Shown here: one piece after another, positions 1-8,748 of the stretch
Layout of the letters: every line of letters begins with the position of its first letter
Numbering within the stretch: position 1 is the first letter of the stretch
NCBI RefSeq assembly: GCF_021730445.1
Contig: NZ_JADNRM010000003.1
Span: 190,960 to 254,959, forward strand
DNA from: Phocaeicola faecalis
GTDB lineage: Bacteria; Bacteroidota; Bacteroidia; Bacteroidales; Bacteroidaceae
Direction: 5' to 3'
DNA length: 64,000 nucleotides
Notes under the pieces: generated by a model
Told to the model about the DNA's origin: nothing
Databases searched by the model: none
What the model saw: the letters and a program-made list of their open reading frames with translations, nothing else
Program-made: the position numbers and the translations under genes

Positions 1-79
1 TAGTGTTATTCATAGATGAAAATTTTATTGAAGCCGTAAAGGTATATCTTTTTTAAAGATGTTCCATGACTTTACAACA

Positions 80-114
80 AAAAAGAAGAGGATGTTCTCA
101 CGAACACCCCCCTC
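80..114 (-). terminator. Rho-independent terminator of the susCD operon
   Basis: On the minus strand a GC-rich hairpin (arms about 88-97 and 102-114, loop GTGA) is followed by a TTCTTTTTTG tract. It lies 40 bp past the stop of the last operon gene, so transcription of the operon should end here. Confidence 0.8.
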
Positions 115-154
115 GATAATCTAAATCACTATCTTAATGTGTGAAGAGAGCCTC

Positions 155-1018
155 TTATTCTTCAGCAGCTTCGGGATCCATCACAGAAACCGAATAAAAT
201 TTAAATTCGGACATTGTCCAGAAAATGCTGCCCGTGTTAGTAGCATTAACGACCAGTCGGATTTGACTGAACGGCTGTGGCGCTTCATAAATCTCGGAAG
301 TAAATGTACCCGTAGAAGTAACCGGAAGTCCGTCTGCCTCTTTGGTAAATTTACGGATAAGAAACCAGTTGGTACCATCCGTGCTACCCATCAAGTCAAA
401 GTCCGTCGGCTTGTTATTACCGTTATTACGAGGTGCATAATAAAACTTATAGGAGCCTGTTATTTCTTCTTTCAAATTAACCTGCAGCCAGTGGGGAGCC
501 GGTATACTGACACTCCATGCTGTATGGAAGAAAGTACCGGTATTGCCATCCAGCAAATTAGCAATAGGTCCTTCACTCGGTTCCTGTGCATTCGTGCTCA
601 GGTCAGCGGCAGTCAAAGCTATCGGTGTGCTCACAAAAGTAGGCAATGCCGGTTCCGAAACCTTGGAAATAGTTTGAACCGCACTTTTATCACCTGTAGG
701 GCTAACCGTTTGTACCGAGAACTGATACTCACCATATTTCTCGCGAGTATCCGGTATTTCAATACTGTCTGCATAAATGCTGGCAGTGCGTACAGCATCT
801 TTTTTCAGCAAGTGGTCATAATAGCTCACTTCAATATAACGGATACTTGCATCTTCAGGAGTATCCCAGCGAAGCACAATGCGTCCGGAAGTACTTTCTG
901 CTGTCAAGTTCGTAATTTCGGCCGGTGTAATCCCATCTTCATCACTGCTGCAGCTGATGTTCACCAAGGCAACTCCAACCAGGAGCAATCCGGCATAATA
1001 TTTGAATGTATTCTTCAT
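155..1018 (-). CDS. Discoidin (F5/8 type C)-like surface lipoprotein of a SusCD locus
   Basis: 287 aa. The N terminus is a lipoprotein signal with Cys at about residue 23 (NISC) followed by SSDED, an acidic run typical of Bacteroides surface lipoproteins. Residues about 30-125 look like a fibronectin/DUF4959-type beta domain. Residues about 140-280 have F5/8C features: NLLDGNTGTFFHT, PHWLQVNL and a C-terminal SQIRLVVN strand. It begins 17 bp after the SusD stop and is followed by a terminator, so it is the third and last gene of the operon, in the position of SusE/SusF-like glycan-binding proteins. The ligand is inferred to be a glycan; its identity cannot be read. Confidence 0.8.
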   Translation of the reverse strand: MKNTFKYYAGLLLVGVALVNISCSSDEDGITPAEITNLTAESTSGRIVLRWDTPEDASIRYIEVSYYDHLLKKDAVRTASIYADSIEIPDTREKYGEYQFSVQTVSPTGDKSAVQTISKVSEPALPTFVSTPIALTAADLSTNAQEPSEGPIANLLDGNTGTFFHTAWSVSIPAPHWLQVNLKEEITGSYKFYYAPRNNGNNKPTDFDLMGSTDGTNWFLIRKFTKEADGLPVTSTGTFTSEIYEAPQPFSQIRLVVNATNTGSIFWTMSEFKFYSVSVMDPEAAEE

Positions 1019-1034
1019 CTTTATTCTATTTTGA

Positions 1035-2954
1035 TTAATAACCAGGATTTTGAACCAGATTCATGTTACGGTTGATATCTGTTAAAGGAATAGGCATCAA
1101 GTATTGGGTCGGACTTTCAAACTTACGCTCAAAGGTCACTTCAGTTTCTTGTGCAAACTCGTCTATGGTCTTGCCTGCAATATTCATCCCCTTAGCCTTT
1201 ACACCAAAATATTCTTCGGCCTGCTTCCAACGGCGCAAGTCCCAAAAAGTCTGGTTTTCCAGATAGAACTCAATGGTGCGTTCCTGACGGACAATCTCAC
1301 GCAGCTTGGCCTGGTCTAATGTAGCAATGCCATTCCATGATGTTTCTACCGTGGGGATACCGGCGCGGGTACGCACTTTGTCCAAGTAAGTCTTTGCAGT
1401 ATTTAAATCATTACACTCCACACAAGCCTCGGCATATCCCAAATACAGTTCTGCCAAACGAATGACAGGCCATGGATAGAACGGCGGATAATATAAAGAG
1501 GTACGCACGTTGTAACCGGGAACCACTCCCTTTTTGTTCAGATAGCCGGTAGGTGAATAGTTATTAGTACGCAGACTGCTTCCTGCCGGCTGACGAGAAG
1601 TATTGCCGCCTATCACAAAGTCGCATACTAATTTTCCTTGAGAGTCATCACTGTATTTATTATAGCTCTCATCATTCTGATAAGCCCCATTACCATCTGA
1701 CGCACTCATGATTTCAAAGAATCCTCCTTGGAAAGCAACCCATGAATAAAAACGAGGTTCACGATTCAAGTTAAAGCGGATGGTCTTTGCATCCGGCTCA
1801 CCGATAGCCGCATTTTCTTCACCCAAAGCAGTCACTTCATACATACCGTTGCCTTTCGGGAACTCGGGGTCCTGGTCAATAGGAAGTCCGTTCTTGGTAT
1901 AGAAACGCTTCAACATGGCAAGAGTCGGAGACACACCATTGTAAGCAGATCCGTTACAGAATGGAAGAGACTTGTTTTGGACACTATAGGCACCTTCCGA
2001 ACGGCAATCAGCCCAGATTACTTCTTTATTGGCAGGTTCAATAATAGTATAGCGCAATCTGTGTTGCACAGGGTCGACAGGTTCTGCATTGTCATATCCG
2101 TCCAACATATAATCTGTACTGGTATAAAGACTGTGTCCAGCTCCTTCTGCCGCACGAATCGCTTCTTCATAAGCCACCTTAGCCTTCTGCCATTTCTCTG
2201 CACTATATGCTTGAGGCATCAATGCCGCTCCGTCTTTATTGACAAAGTTGGAATAGAATTCGCTGTTTCCGTTAAACAAGGGGGAAGCGGCATAAAGCAG
2301 CATTCGTGCCTTTAGTGCCTTGGCAGCCACACTTGTAGCCAATCCGTAGTTCTCATTGATACGGGTTGCAGGCAGTTCGGCAGCAGCCTCATCAAACATC
2401 TGGCAAACATAATCCACACATTCATCATAAGGCGAACGTGCTGCATATTGGTCTGCAGGAGTAGTAAGTGACGGTTCTTCCTTCACCAGAATAACCGGTC
2501 CATAGTTACGTACCAGCAAGAAATGATAATAAGCTATCAAGAACTTAGCCTGGGCAATATAGTCCGCCTTAATAGAAGGCTCCAATGCAGGAACCATATC
2601 AATATTGTTCAGCAAGATATAGCATTGCTTGATACCTTGGAACAAAGAGTTCCAGTACGAGATAACCGGATTAGAGGCTGAATAGTTACCTTTAGGAAAG
2701 GCAGCAAATGTTTCATGCTCAAAAGCCGTTACCACTTCATCAGAAGTAAAGAGGTCCAATGAGCCCGTACCGCTTCTCGGATTAGGAATATATGCATAGC
2801 ACGAATAAACAAAACGTTTTGCAGCATCTTTGTCTTCAAATGCATCTTTTTCCGTCGCCTTTTCGTCAGGAACAACATCCAAGTAATTGCAAGAAGACAA
2901 TATGCCCAAAAGCAGACAAACCGCTACAATAAATATTTGATTAAACTTTTTCAT
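1035..2954 (-). CDS. SusD/RagB-family nutrient-binding outer-membrane lipoprotein
   Basis: 639 aa. Lipoprotein signal with LSSC, Cys at residue 22, then NYLDVVPDEKATEKDAF, the characteristic SusD N terminus. The helical TPR-like core and the C-terminal RagB/SusD block are evident (AELYLGYAEACVECND, YLDKVRTRAG, RQERTIEFYLENQTFWDLRRWK, LMPIPLTDINRNMNLVQNPGY). It lies 17 bp downstream of the SusC gene on the same strand. By family knowledge it caps the SusC barrel at the cell surface and delivers oligosaccharide. Somewhat longer than average for SusD. No glycoside hydrolase is in the window, so the substrate cannot be deduced. Confidence 0.95.
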   Translation of the reverse strand: MKKFNQIFIVAVCLLLGILSSCNYLDVVPDEKATEKDAFEDKDAAKRFVYSCYAYIPNPRSGTGSLDLFTSDEVVTAFEHETFAAFPKGNYSASNPVISYWNSLFQGIKQCYILLNNIDMVPALEPSIKADYIAQAKFLIAYYHFLLVRNYGPVILVKEEPSLTTPADQYAARSPYDECVDYVCQMFDEAAAELPATRINENYGLATSVAAKALKARMLLYAASPLFNGNSEFYSNFVNKDGAALMPQAYSAEKWQKAKVAYEEAIRAAEGAGHSLYTSTDYMLDGYDNAEPVDPVQHRLRYTIIEPANKEVIWADCRSEGAYSVQNKSLPFCNGSAYNGVSPTLAMLKRFYTKNGLPIDQDPEFPKGNGMYEVTALGEENAAIGEPDAKTIRFNLNREPRFYSWVAFQGGFFEIMSASDGNGAYQNDESYNKYSDDSQGKLVCDFVIGGNTSRQPAGSSLRTNNYSPTGYLNKKGVVPGYNVRTSLYYPPFYPWPVIRLAELYLGYAEACVECNDLNTAKTYLDKVRTRAGIPTVETSWNGIATLDQAKLREIVRQERTIEFYLENQTFWDLRRWKQAEEYFGVKAKGMNIAGKTIDEFAQETEVTFERKFESPTQYLMPIPLTDINRNMNLVQNPGY

Positions 2955-2971
2955 ATCTGTTCGTTTTTGGA

Positions 2972-5900
2972 TTATTTAAATGACAACTGTAAACCAAGAT
3001 TAAAGGTACGCTGAGTCGGGTAGCTCAAACCTTTACCGCCACCCATTTCAGGGTCCCAAAGATCGAAAGGAGAGAAAGTGAGCAAGTTAGCTCCACTTAC
3101 ATAGAAACGAACTTTCTTCCAAGTATAACCTATTTCTGCATTTTTCAGTTTCAGGAAAGCACCATTGCGCAACCAATAATCTGATGATTGAGTATTGTGA
3201 TTGTTATCATTCTTAGTCAAACGCGGATAAGCGGCATTAGGATTCTGATTAGTTGGTGACCAATAGTCATCAGAAATCCATGACAATACATTACGGTTAT
3301 ACTGAGTACCGAACGGGGCAAAACCAGACATCATCAACGAAGTATTGGCTACGCCTTGGAAGAAGAAAGAGAAATCCCAGTTTTTATAAGAAATGGACGG
3401 ACCAAAACCATACACAATTTCAGGCACAGTAGGATAACCCATGGCTACACGGTCGTCGCTCGTGATTTTTCCATCATAGTTACCGTCTCTGTCGGGCTGG
3501 TCTACATATTTAATATCACCCGGAGCGATAGCGATATTACCCAATGTAGAAGTTGCACTATTAGCGATATCAGCCTGGTCAATATAAAGGCCGTCGGTTA
3601 CATAACCGTAGATGGTATTCAGCTTCTTGCCGATATTAGACAGAGAGGGACGCACACCGGGAGCCTCGTCATATTCCAAAATCTCATTGCGTGCAAAAGT
3701 AAATGTTCCTTTAAACTGAATAGCAAGGTCTTTATTGATTTGCTTTCCATAATCAAGCGAGAGGTCGAAACCATAGTTCTTCACTTTAGCCAAGTTACCA
3801 TAAACGGCTGTGCTGGCTGTACCAAGGTAGTTAGGAATAGAATAGCGCTGCTGGAATATATCACGACGGATTTCGCGGAAAGCATCCACAGTAACATTAA
3901 CGGAATTGAACAACTGCATATCAAGACCCACGTTCAACTTCTCACCCACTTCCCATGTCAAGTCGTTGTTCTGATAACGGGTATATACAGGACCCTTTAA
4001 AGAAACCTGCTGCTTGTCACCTGTAGTAAATCCTGCATTATCACTTTGAAGCGTGATATCGGACATATATATGAAACGGATAAGGCCACCAGAAGAATCG
4101 AGCAATTGGTCATTACCTACCAAACCGTAAGAAGCACGCAGTTTCAAGCTGGAAACAACATCTTTCAGAGGTTCGAAGAAACTTTCCTGACTTACATTCC
4201 AACCTACAGCCACAGAGGGGAAGAAGCCCCATTTATGTCCTTTGGCAAAGTTTTCGGAACCATTATAACCGGCATTTACTTCCAACATATAACGATTGGC
4301 ATAATCATAAGAAAGACGACCTGCAAAGCCCATCTTACGTCGGGGAAGTGAGGCCACCAAACCGCTAGGAGCATTATTATCGTATTGGTCAATATTCCAA
4401 AGAAGCATACCGCTCACATTGTGGTCACCAAATTTATTCATATAATCCACATAAGACTGGAAATAAATACGGCGGTCACCCGAAACGCTCGAAGTTGTAC
4501 TCAATACCGGCTTGCTTGGGTTGGAAGAACCAAACGGAGATATGTTCAGATTATAAGTACCGTCAGCATTCTGAGTATAGCCGGTCAATGTATAACGGTT
4601 AATGCCTTGCGAACGGCTGGTAGTGGTTTTATTATAGTTCTTATAAGAGAACAAAGCCTTAAAGCGAAGCCCCTTCAACAGAAAATCCAACTTTTGTTCA
4701 AAGTCAATATTAGCCATTACCGTACTTTCAAAAATATCAGTATAGCCGTTGGTCAAGCTGGCCATCGGGTTGACTGCACCCTGGTCGTTACCGCCGGCAT
4801 ACGCTCCCCAATAAATCCAGTTGTTCACACCGTCTGCCGGATAAGCGATAGGGAAGTCGACCGGATTAGAGTTCATTACAGCCCCATACAAATCGCCTAC
4901 AGAAGTGTTAGGTTGTGTCAAGTCATTCAACTGCACATTCAGGTGCAAAGAAATGGTTGAAGTCTTAGACATGTGGAAATCAATATTGTTCTGGAAAGTG
5001 TACTTCATCAAATCAATATTATTCTTGTAGGAGAAATACTTGGATGCTTCATTTTTAAGCATACCGGTTTCATGATTGGCTCCCACATTCATGAAGTAAG
5101 TAATCTTCTTCGTACCTCCACGGATATTGAAGTTGGCTTTTTGGTTGAATGCCAAATCCTTGAACAAAGCACCATACCAATCCACATTAGGCCAAATATA
5201 AGGATTCACCCCATTGCGGGTATTCTCTATTTGCTCGTTAGTGTAGAGAATATTACCTGTCCCTTCATTGGTCACAGCTTCATTATACAGTTCCATGTAG
5301 CGGTATCCGTCTACAAAGCTAGGCACTTTTGTAGGTTGCGTAATATTTGTTTCCACACGCACACCGATGATGGGTTTCTCAAGGTCGGCACCGCTTTTGG
5401 TTGTAACAATCATTACACCGTTAGCTCCACGTGTACCATACATGGCAGTGGCAGTAGCATCTTTCAAAATAGAGAACCCTTCTATAATTTCAGGATCCAA
5501 CGCATCCAAGTCCGACGAACTTACTTCCACTCCATCCAAAATAATAAGCGGAGAAGTCATACCACTCAAAGTAGAAATACCACGAATGTAGAAATCAGAG
5601 CCATTGCTGCCTGGCTGTCCGCTGCGCTGATAGGCGATAACCCCCGAAAGACGTCCGGCGAAAGAGTTAGAAAGATTAGCCGACGGCACTTTCAAGTCAT
5701 TGGGACGTACTGTCTGGATAGAACCCACAATAGACTCTTTCTTCTGTCCGGTTCCGAAAGCCGTAACCACAACCTCTCCCAAGGTCTCGCTATCCTCCTT
5801 CATTTTAATCCTCAAGCTCTTTTGGTTTCCCACTTTTACTTCTTGAGTTTTATAACCGATATAAGACAAAATTAAAATGTCTTTCTCAGACGCATTTATG

Positions 5901-6121
5901 ACAAACTTACCGTCATAATCGGTAATTGCCCCTAAAGTAGAATTTCCCTTAATTCGGACATTAACACCGATAATAGGCTCGCCTGTTTCATCTACTACAA
6001 CTCCCTCCACCTTACGATTTTGCAGAACGATAGTTGATTCATCTGTAACAGGAATGCCGGATGCATCAATTCCCGAAAAAAAGGAGCATAGCAAAACTGT
6101 CAATAGAAACGTTTTTTTCAT
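2972..6121 (-). CDS. SusC/RagA-family TonB-dependent outer-membrane transporter
   Basis: 1049 aa. Signal peptide (1 to about 20), a carboxypeptidase-D-regulatory-like domain (about 38-115), the SusC plug region with LGEVVVTAFGTG and IRGISTLSGMTSPLIILDGVEV, and a long beta-barrel ending in TFNLGLQLSFK. There is no anti-sigma/FecR extension at the N terminus. It should import a glycan together with the SusD gene that follows, powered by TonB. Its 5' region contains a pair of inverted repeats of the phase-variation type (6277-6296 and 6561-6580) and no convincing promoter facing it in this orientation, so expression is probably switched by DNA inversion. Confidence 0.96.
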   Translation of the reverse strand: MKKTFLLTVLLCSFFSGIDASGIPVTDESTIVLQNRKVEGVVVDETGEPIIGVNVRIKGNSTLGAITDYDGKFVINASEKDILILSYIGYKTQEVKVGNQKSLRIKMKEDSETLGEVVVTAFGTGQKKESIVGSIQTVRPNDLKVPSANLSNSFAGRLSGVIAYQRSGQPGSNGSDFYIRGISTLSGMTSPLIILDGVEVSSSDLDALDPEIIEGFSILKDATATAMYGTRGANGVMIVTTKSGADLEKPIIGVRVETNITQPTKVPSFVDGYRYMELYNEAVTNEGTGNILYTNEQIENTRNGVNPYIWPNVDWYGALFKDLAFNQKANFNIRGGTKKITYFMNVGANHETGMLKNEASKYFSYKNNIDLMKYTFQNNIDFHMSKTSTISLHLNVQLNDLTQPNTSVGDLYGAVMNSNPVDFPIAYPADGVNNWIYWGAYAGGNDQGAVNPMASLTNGYTDIFESTVMANIDFEQKLDFLLKGLRFKALFSYKNYNKTTTSRSQGINRYTLTGYTQNADGTYNLNISPFGSSNPSKPVLSTTSSVSGDRRIYFQSYVDYMNKFGDHNVSGMLLWNIDQYDNNAPSGLVASLPRRKMGFAGRLSYDYANRYMLEVNAGYNGSENFAKGHKWGFFPSVAVGWNVSQESFFEPLKDVVSSLKLRASYGLVGNDQLLDSSGGLIRFIYMSDITLQSDNAGFTTGDKQQVSLKGPVYTRYQNNDLTWEVGEKLNVGLDMQLFNSVNVTVDAFREIRRDIFQQRYSIPNYLGTASTAVYGNLAKVKNYGFDLSLDYGKQINKDLAIQFKGTFTFARNEILEYDEAPGVRPSLSNIGKKLNTIYGYVTDGLYIDQADIANSATSTLGNIAIAPGDIKYVDQPDRDGNYDGKITSDDRVAMGYPTVPEIVYGFGPSISYKNWDFSFFFQGVANTSLMMSGFAPFGTQYNRNVLSWISDDYWSPTNQNPNAAYPRLTKNDNNHNTQSSDYWLRNGAFLKLKNAEIGYTWKKVRFYVSGANLLTFSPFDLWDPEMGGGKGLSYPTQRTFNLGLQLSFK

Positions 6122-6229
6122 AATACTCTCTAATTTTATGTTAATAAATAAGCAATGTCATTTATTTCCCATAAAAACGGCTAACACATCATTTGTCGAA
6201 TCAGTTTATGCTCATATTTTAACTCTACC

Positions 6230-6251
6230 TTAAGTTAATTTTTTAACTTAA
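6230..6251. promoter_or_regulatory. Perfect 9-bp inverted repeat in the susC leader
   Basis: TTAAGTTAA (6230-6238), four T, TTAACTTAA (6243-6251). It lies about 110 bp before the susC start codon, between the start and the left inversion repeat, so it would be in the leader RNA in the ON orientation. It could be a protein site or an mRNA hairpin; function not known. Confidence 0.5.
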
Positions 6252-6276
6252 ACTTGATGTTATAACCTATATTCTT

Positions 6277-6296
6277 AGTTCCTGTAGAACTAAGAA
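6277..6296 (+). repeat. Left inversion repeat, 20 bp
   Basis: Perfect reverse complement of 6561-6580. The left copy is extended into a 10-bp palindrome (TTCTTAGTTC, CTGTA, GAACTAAGAA; 6272-6296). Confidence 0.85.
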
Positions 6297-6503
6297 ACGT
6301 AGATATACGATATTATAAATTGACTGATTTATGATATATTGAAATAATACATATTGATTCATTCTACCTCTATTCTACCTATATATAGTATGACAATGAG
6401 CGATAAAAGAAGAAAAGAACGTTTCATTTGCATAAAAACAACCTGTTTGGCATTCTACTTTTTATATAATTAGTTCTTTTTTTATAAAAAAATTCCTCCC
6501 ACT

Positions 6504-6534
6504 CCTTTTATATCTTAAAAAAATTATATATTTG
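6504..6534 (+). promoter_or_regulatory. Promoter inside the invertible segment, facing away from susC
   Basis: TATATTTG at 6527-6534 matches the Bacteroides -7 consensus TAnnTTTG. The -33 region is weak (a T-rich run about 6506-6509). In this orientation it would transcribe out through the right repeat, antisense to the ORF at 6541-6891. Confidence 0.55.
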
Positions 6535-6540
6535 CACCCA

Positions 6541-6891
6541 TTATATAAAGCCATAAGATATTCTTAGTTCTACAGGAACTTTATATGACTGCATAAACTC
6601 CCCTACCCAGCGTAGTTTCAAGCTAACCCTTAATGTATAAAATAGAAAAAGAGTAGAAACACTGATACATAACATGAGGGAATAATAGCTGTCATCTCTA
6701 AGCATATCAACCTGAGTGCCGTTTATCGCCGGTTCCATGGTAAAAGCATCTTTAGGCCATCCCATTATACGAATGCTATCATTTACCGCAGCAAACGAGT
6801 CTACTACAAAAAGAAATATAAATATATTCAGAGCCTGTTTAAAAATGATTGAAATCTTTTTATTATAAAGTTTCCATATCAGCCGAATCAT
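6541..6891 (-). CDS. Small membrane protein whose 3' end crosses the inversion repeat
   Basis: 116 aa, not recognised. One hydrophobic segment at about 16-36 and a second at about 71-90, with a short loop containing GWPKDAFTMEP between them. An AAAAAAGAA run precedes the start. The last codons run through the right inversion repeat (coding KVPVELR) and the stop is inside the invertible segment. After inversion the last seven residues would be replaced by about twelve others. It could be a remnant of a larger membrane protein, or non-coding. Confidence 0.4.
   Translation of the reverse strand: MIRLIWKLYNKKISIIFKQALNIFIFLFVVDSFAAVNDSIRIMGWPKDAFTMEPAINGTQVDMLRDDSYYSLMLCISVSTLFLFYTLRVSLKLRWVGEFMQSYKVPVELRISYGFI
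6561..6580 (-). repeat. Right inversion repeat, 20 bp
   Basis: Reverse complement of 6277-6296 without mismatch; similarity stops abruptly on both sides. Confidence 0.85.
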
Positions 6892-7120
6892 TTCTTTTTT
6901 GAAGTGACCAAACTAAAAAATGTATCGGGCTGATTTAATGGAAACAGAGTGGCAATATATAACAAAAACATTTCTTCCCTCCTCCTTTCATTGACCACTG
7001 AAACGCCCTGTTGATGAAGGTTCCGGTAGTGAAGGGACATCCCATCACTGCCCTTTCAGCCTCCTTTCATTCGTAAAACTTCTTTCAGCTTTAATTTTTT
7101 CTATAACGCTTTCATTTACG

Positions 7121-7196
7121 GTAGGGGCGGACCCATGTGTCCGCCCAATGGCTTAAAGCAGACTGTTCTCGGGCAGACACACGGGTCTGCCCCTAC
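7121..7196. repeat. Large palindromic repeat (REP/MITE-like hairpin)
   Basis: Arms 7121-7146 and 7171-7196 match at 23 of 26 positions as inverted repeats and begin and end with GTAGGGGC and GCCCCTAC; the loop is 24 nt. The mismatches mostly allow G-U pairing in RNA. A further half-copy (CTGCCCCTAC) lies near 7423-7432. The GC content is clearly higher than the flanks, as for a dispersed palindromic element. Confidence 0.7.
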
Positions 7197-7372
7197 AGAA
7201 AACGGTAGTCTAAAAAGATGTGTAGAAAGTACACAAGGGAATTGCTGAAGGCAAATTGTGAAGGGACTCGGAAAGCGCAGCTGAAGGGAGGATGAGGGGA
7301 TGTGCTGTCATTCTTAACCGACTGATTGTCAGTATGCATTAACTCAAATGTAAGGATGAAGGGAGAAGAAGG

Positions 7373-7412
7373 AATGACCAACTTAATGAGGGGATGACCA
7401 GCTTAGCGAGGA
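7373..7412. repeat. Two tandem 20-bp units
   Basis: Units ATGACCARCTTARYGAGGRR at 7373-7392 and 7393-7412, about 80 percent identical. No gene overlaps them convincingly. Confidence 0.6.
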
Positions 7413-7436
7413 AATGATGCTATCTGCCCCTACGTG

Positions 7437-7479
7437 AAAAAGATACCGAGGTTTATTAAAAAGATACCGAGCTTTCTTA
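7437..7479. repeat. Tandem AAAAAGATACCGAG units
   Basis: Two 21-bp units share AAAAAGATACCGAG then differ slightly; a third, more diverged unit (AAAAACATCAAGG) follows to about 7498. Confidence 0.6.
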
Positions 7480-7502
7480 AAAACATCAAGGTCTTTTTGC
7501 GC

Positions 7503-7589
7503 CATCGGTCACACGTAGGCACGCATCGGTCTACACATACGGTGGCATAAGCCCACACGTACGTACGCATAAGCCTGCACGTATATATG
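7503..7589. repeat. Four tandem 21/22-bp units
   Basis: Units start CATCGGTC, CATCGGTC, CATAAGCC and CATAAGCC and each contains a (T/C)ACA(C/T)RTA-like core: 7503-7523, 7524-7545, 7546-7567, 7568-7589. Two sub-families are alternating in sequence blocks, as in an expanding tandem array. Confidence 0.65.
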
Positions 7590-7988
7590 CAAATATACTG
7601 GGATAAATATACTTAATAGTACCAAATCCGCAATTCTCGCTATCGGAAAGAAAATAGCATACAAATTATAGTTGCTAATTTCGTAACTAACGATATAAAA
7701 GTTTGCCTTATCGCTTCAATGATAGAGCAGATATGAAAACAAATACCAAGCCACCGAGAAACGAAAATTAATATAAATTACTATTTGTACGTGCTTGGTA
7801 GAAAAAAAGTAGCACTCAATTCCATTTCTTTTCTGATAAAGTAGCCCTGTTTTATACACAGAGTTTATTGACAGGATAAATCAGGTAGAAAATATATTAT
7901 CAAGAAAAATACTAAATTCTAATAATCAGTTCAAAAAGGAATATTCCTATCTTATAAGATACACTTCACAGGTTCTAAAACGCATCGC

Positions 7989-8013
7989 AAAGTATCAAAA
8001 GAACTTAGCTATG
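7989..8013 (+). repeat. Left 25-bp inverted repeat, includes ATG of the 8011 ORF
   Basis: Perfect inverted match to 8746-8770; contains GTATCAAAAGAACTTAGCT and ends in the ATG of the rightward ORF. Confidence 0.85.
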
Positions 8014-8259
8014 AATAAAGACATTAAATATTGCATTAAAGATTTGTTTTCCTACATAAAGGTAAGTCTTTATTGGTGGTTTATATCCACCACAATCTTA
8101 TCATTTCTTCTATACTACAATGATTTATATCATGGGTTTATTCATGCGGGAAAGATTTTGTTTATAGGATATTTACTTTTCCATCTAATCCTTGTAGTGC
8201 TTGTACCTATGTGTCTTATTGCTTTAGACAAAATTATAAGCTCTTTTATTGATAATTGA
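8011..8259 (+). CDS. Small two-helix membrane protein, expressed-side partner of an invertible pair
   Basis: 82 aa from ATG 8011, not recognised. Two predicted transmembrane stretches (about 17-33 and 49-71). The same frame is open upstream from 7840 and would add about 57 residues of protein-like sequence (TEFIDRINQVENIL and further, then KRIAKYQKNLA) but has no ATG, GTG or TTG, so the N-terminal constant part seems to have lost its start or begins unconventionally. The ATG lies in the 25-bp inverted repeat shared with the convergent ORF 8224-8748. Confidence 0.5.
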   Translation: MNKDIKYCIKDLFSYIKVSLYWWFISTTILSFLLYYNDLYHGFIHAGKILFIGYLLFHLILVVLVPMCLIALDKIISSFIDN

Positions 8260-8748
8260 TTTATACCTCCTTTTACGAGCACATTGTTCCATATATTTAT
8301 CGAGACAATTATTAAAAATAAAGGTAAAGAAATATAATATGAAAAAGAGTAAAAAAATTCTTTTTGAATTACCAATAAAGCCAAGAATTCTGATAAATAC
8401 AAATGCAAAAAATCCCAGTGGAATACTTTCAAATGACATAATAGTGATTATTCTTTTAAAAATAGTTCTATTCATCGTGTCGACTCCCTTTTCGTTTTCC
8501 AAATTAAATTTTCTTCTTTTTACTTTTGAAAAATGGCTAAGAATGCAAAGATACATCCAACCTACTTTGGCAAATGCCATAGCATAACATTCCGCAATAA
8601 GCATTGTGTAAGGTAAGTTATCTAAGTATAGACATATATTGTTTTGAACCCAATAAAATAAAACTGCACTTATAATTGTTGTAGGAATAAAATATTTTAT
8701 AGGTTGTCCCAACTCTGTTGCACTTAAAATATTATCAAATAGTTCCAT
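8224..8748 (-). CDS. Multi-pass membrane protein, alternative partner of the invertible pair
   Basis: 174 aa, not recognised. Four hydrophobic segments at roughly 19-36, 48-68, 100-125 and 130-148; basic C-terminal tail. Its ATG lies in the right 25-bp inverted repeat, with exactly the same upstream bases as the ORF at 8011. A stop codon lies directly upstream in frame, so here it lacks the upstream extension seen on the other side. Inverting the segment would fuse it in frame to the 7840-8010 open frame. Confidence 0.5.
   Translation of the reverse strand: MELFDNILSATELGQPIKYFIPTTIISAVLFYWVQNNICLYLDNLPYTMLIAECYAMAFAKVGWMYLCILSHFSKVKRRKFNLENEKGVDTMNRTIFKRIITIMSFESIPLGFFAFVFIRILGFIGNSKRIFLLFFILYFFTFIFNNCLDKYMEQCARKRRYKSIINKRAYNFV

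Larger units (their letters stand above)
6277..6580. other. Putative invertible promoter segment upstream of susC (phase switch)
   Basis: A 304-bp segment bounded by perfect 20-bp inverted repeats: AGTTCCTGTAGAACTAAGAA at 6277-6296 and its reverse complement at 6561-6580. The repeats fit the motif AGTTYYY-N4-AACT that I recall for Tsr0667-controlled inversions at B. fragilis susC/susD loci. Inside, the best promoter (-7 TATATTTG, 6527-6534) points right, away from susC, so the present state reads as OFF. Inversion would place that box at about 6323-6330 facing susC, giving a leader of roughly 200 nt. Confidence 0.8.
6892..7988. other. 1.1-kb intergenic region rich in hairpins and short tandem repeats
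   Basis: I see no convincing complete gene. It holds an imperfect 26-bp-arm hairpin (7121-7196), a pair of 20-bp units (7373-7412), a pair of AAAAAGATACCGAG units (7437-7479) and four 21/22-bp units (7503-7589). The last 150 bp (7840-7988) form an open frame continuous with the ORF at 8011 but without a start codon. Confidence 0.6.

Noticed and set aside
137..1075. Long plus-strand ORF of 312 codons
   Set aside because: It is the antisense shadow of the discoidin lipoprotein gene; composition is not protein-like and no family features are seen.
3356..5875. Several plus-strand ORFs opposite susC
   Set aside because: Shadows of the SusC frame, rich in Ile/Thr/His as expected from antisense reading.
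7193..7381. 62-codon minus-strand ORF in the repeat region
   Set aside because: It overlaps the palindrome and tandem repeats, has no ribosome-binding context and no recognisable features.
7437..7589. CRISPR-like array
   Set aside because: Units are contiguous without unique spacers, only two to four copies, and no cas genes are in the window.
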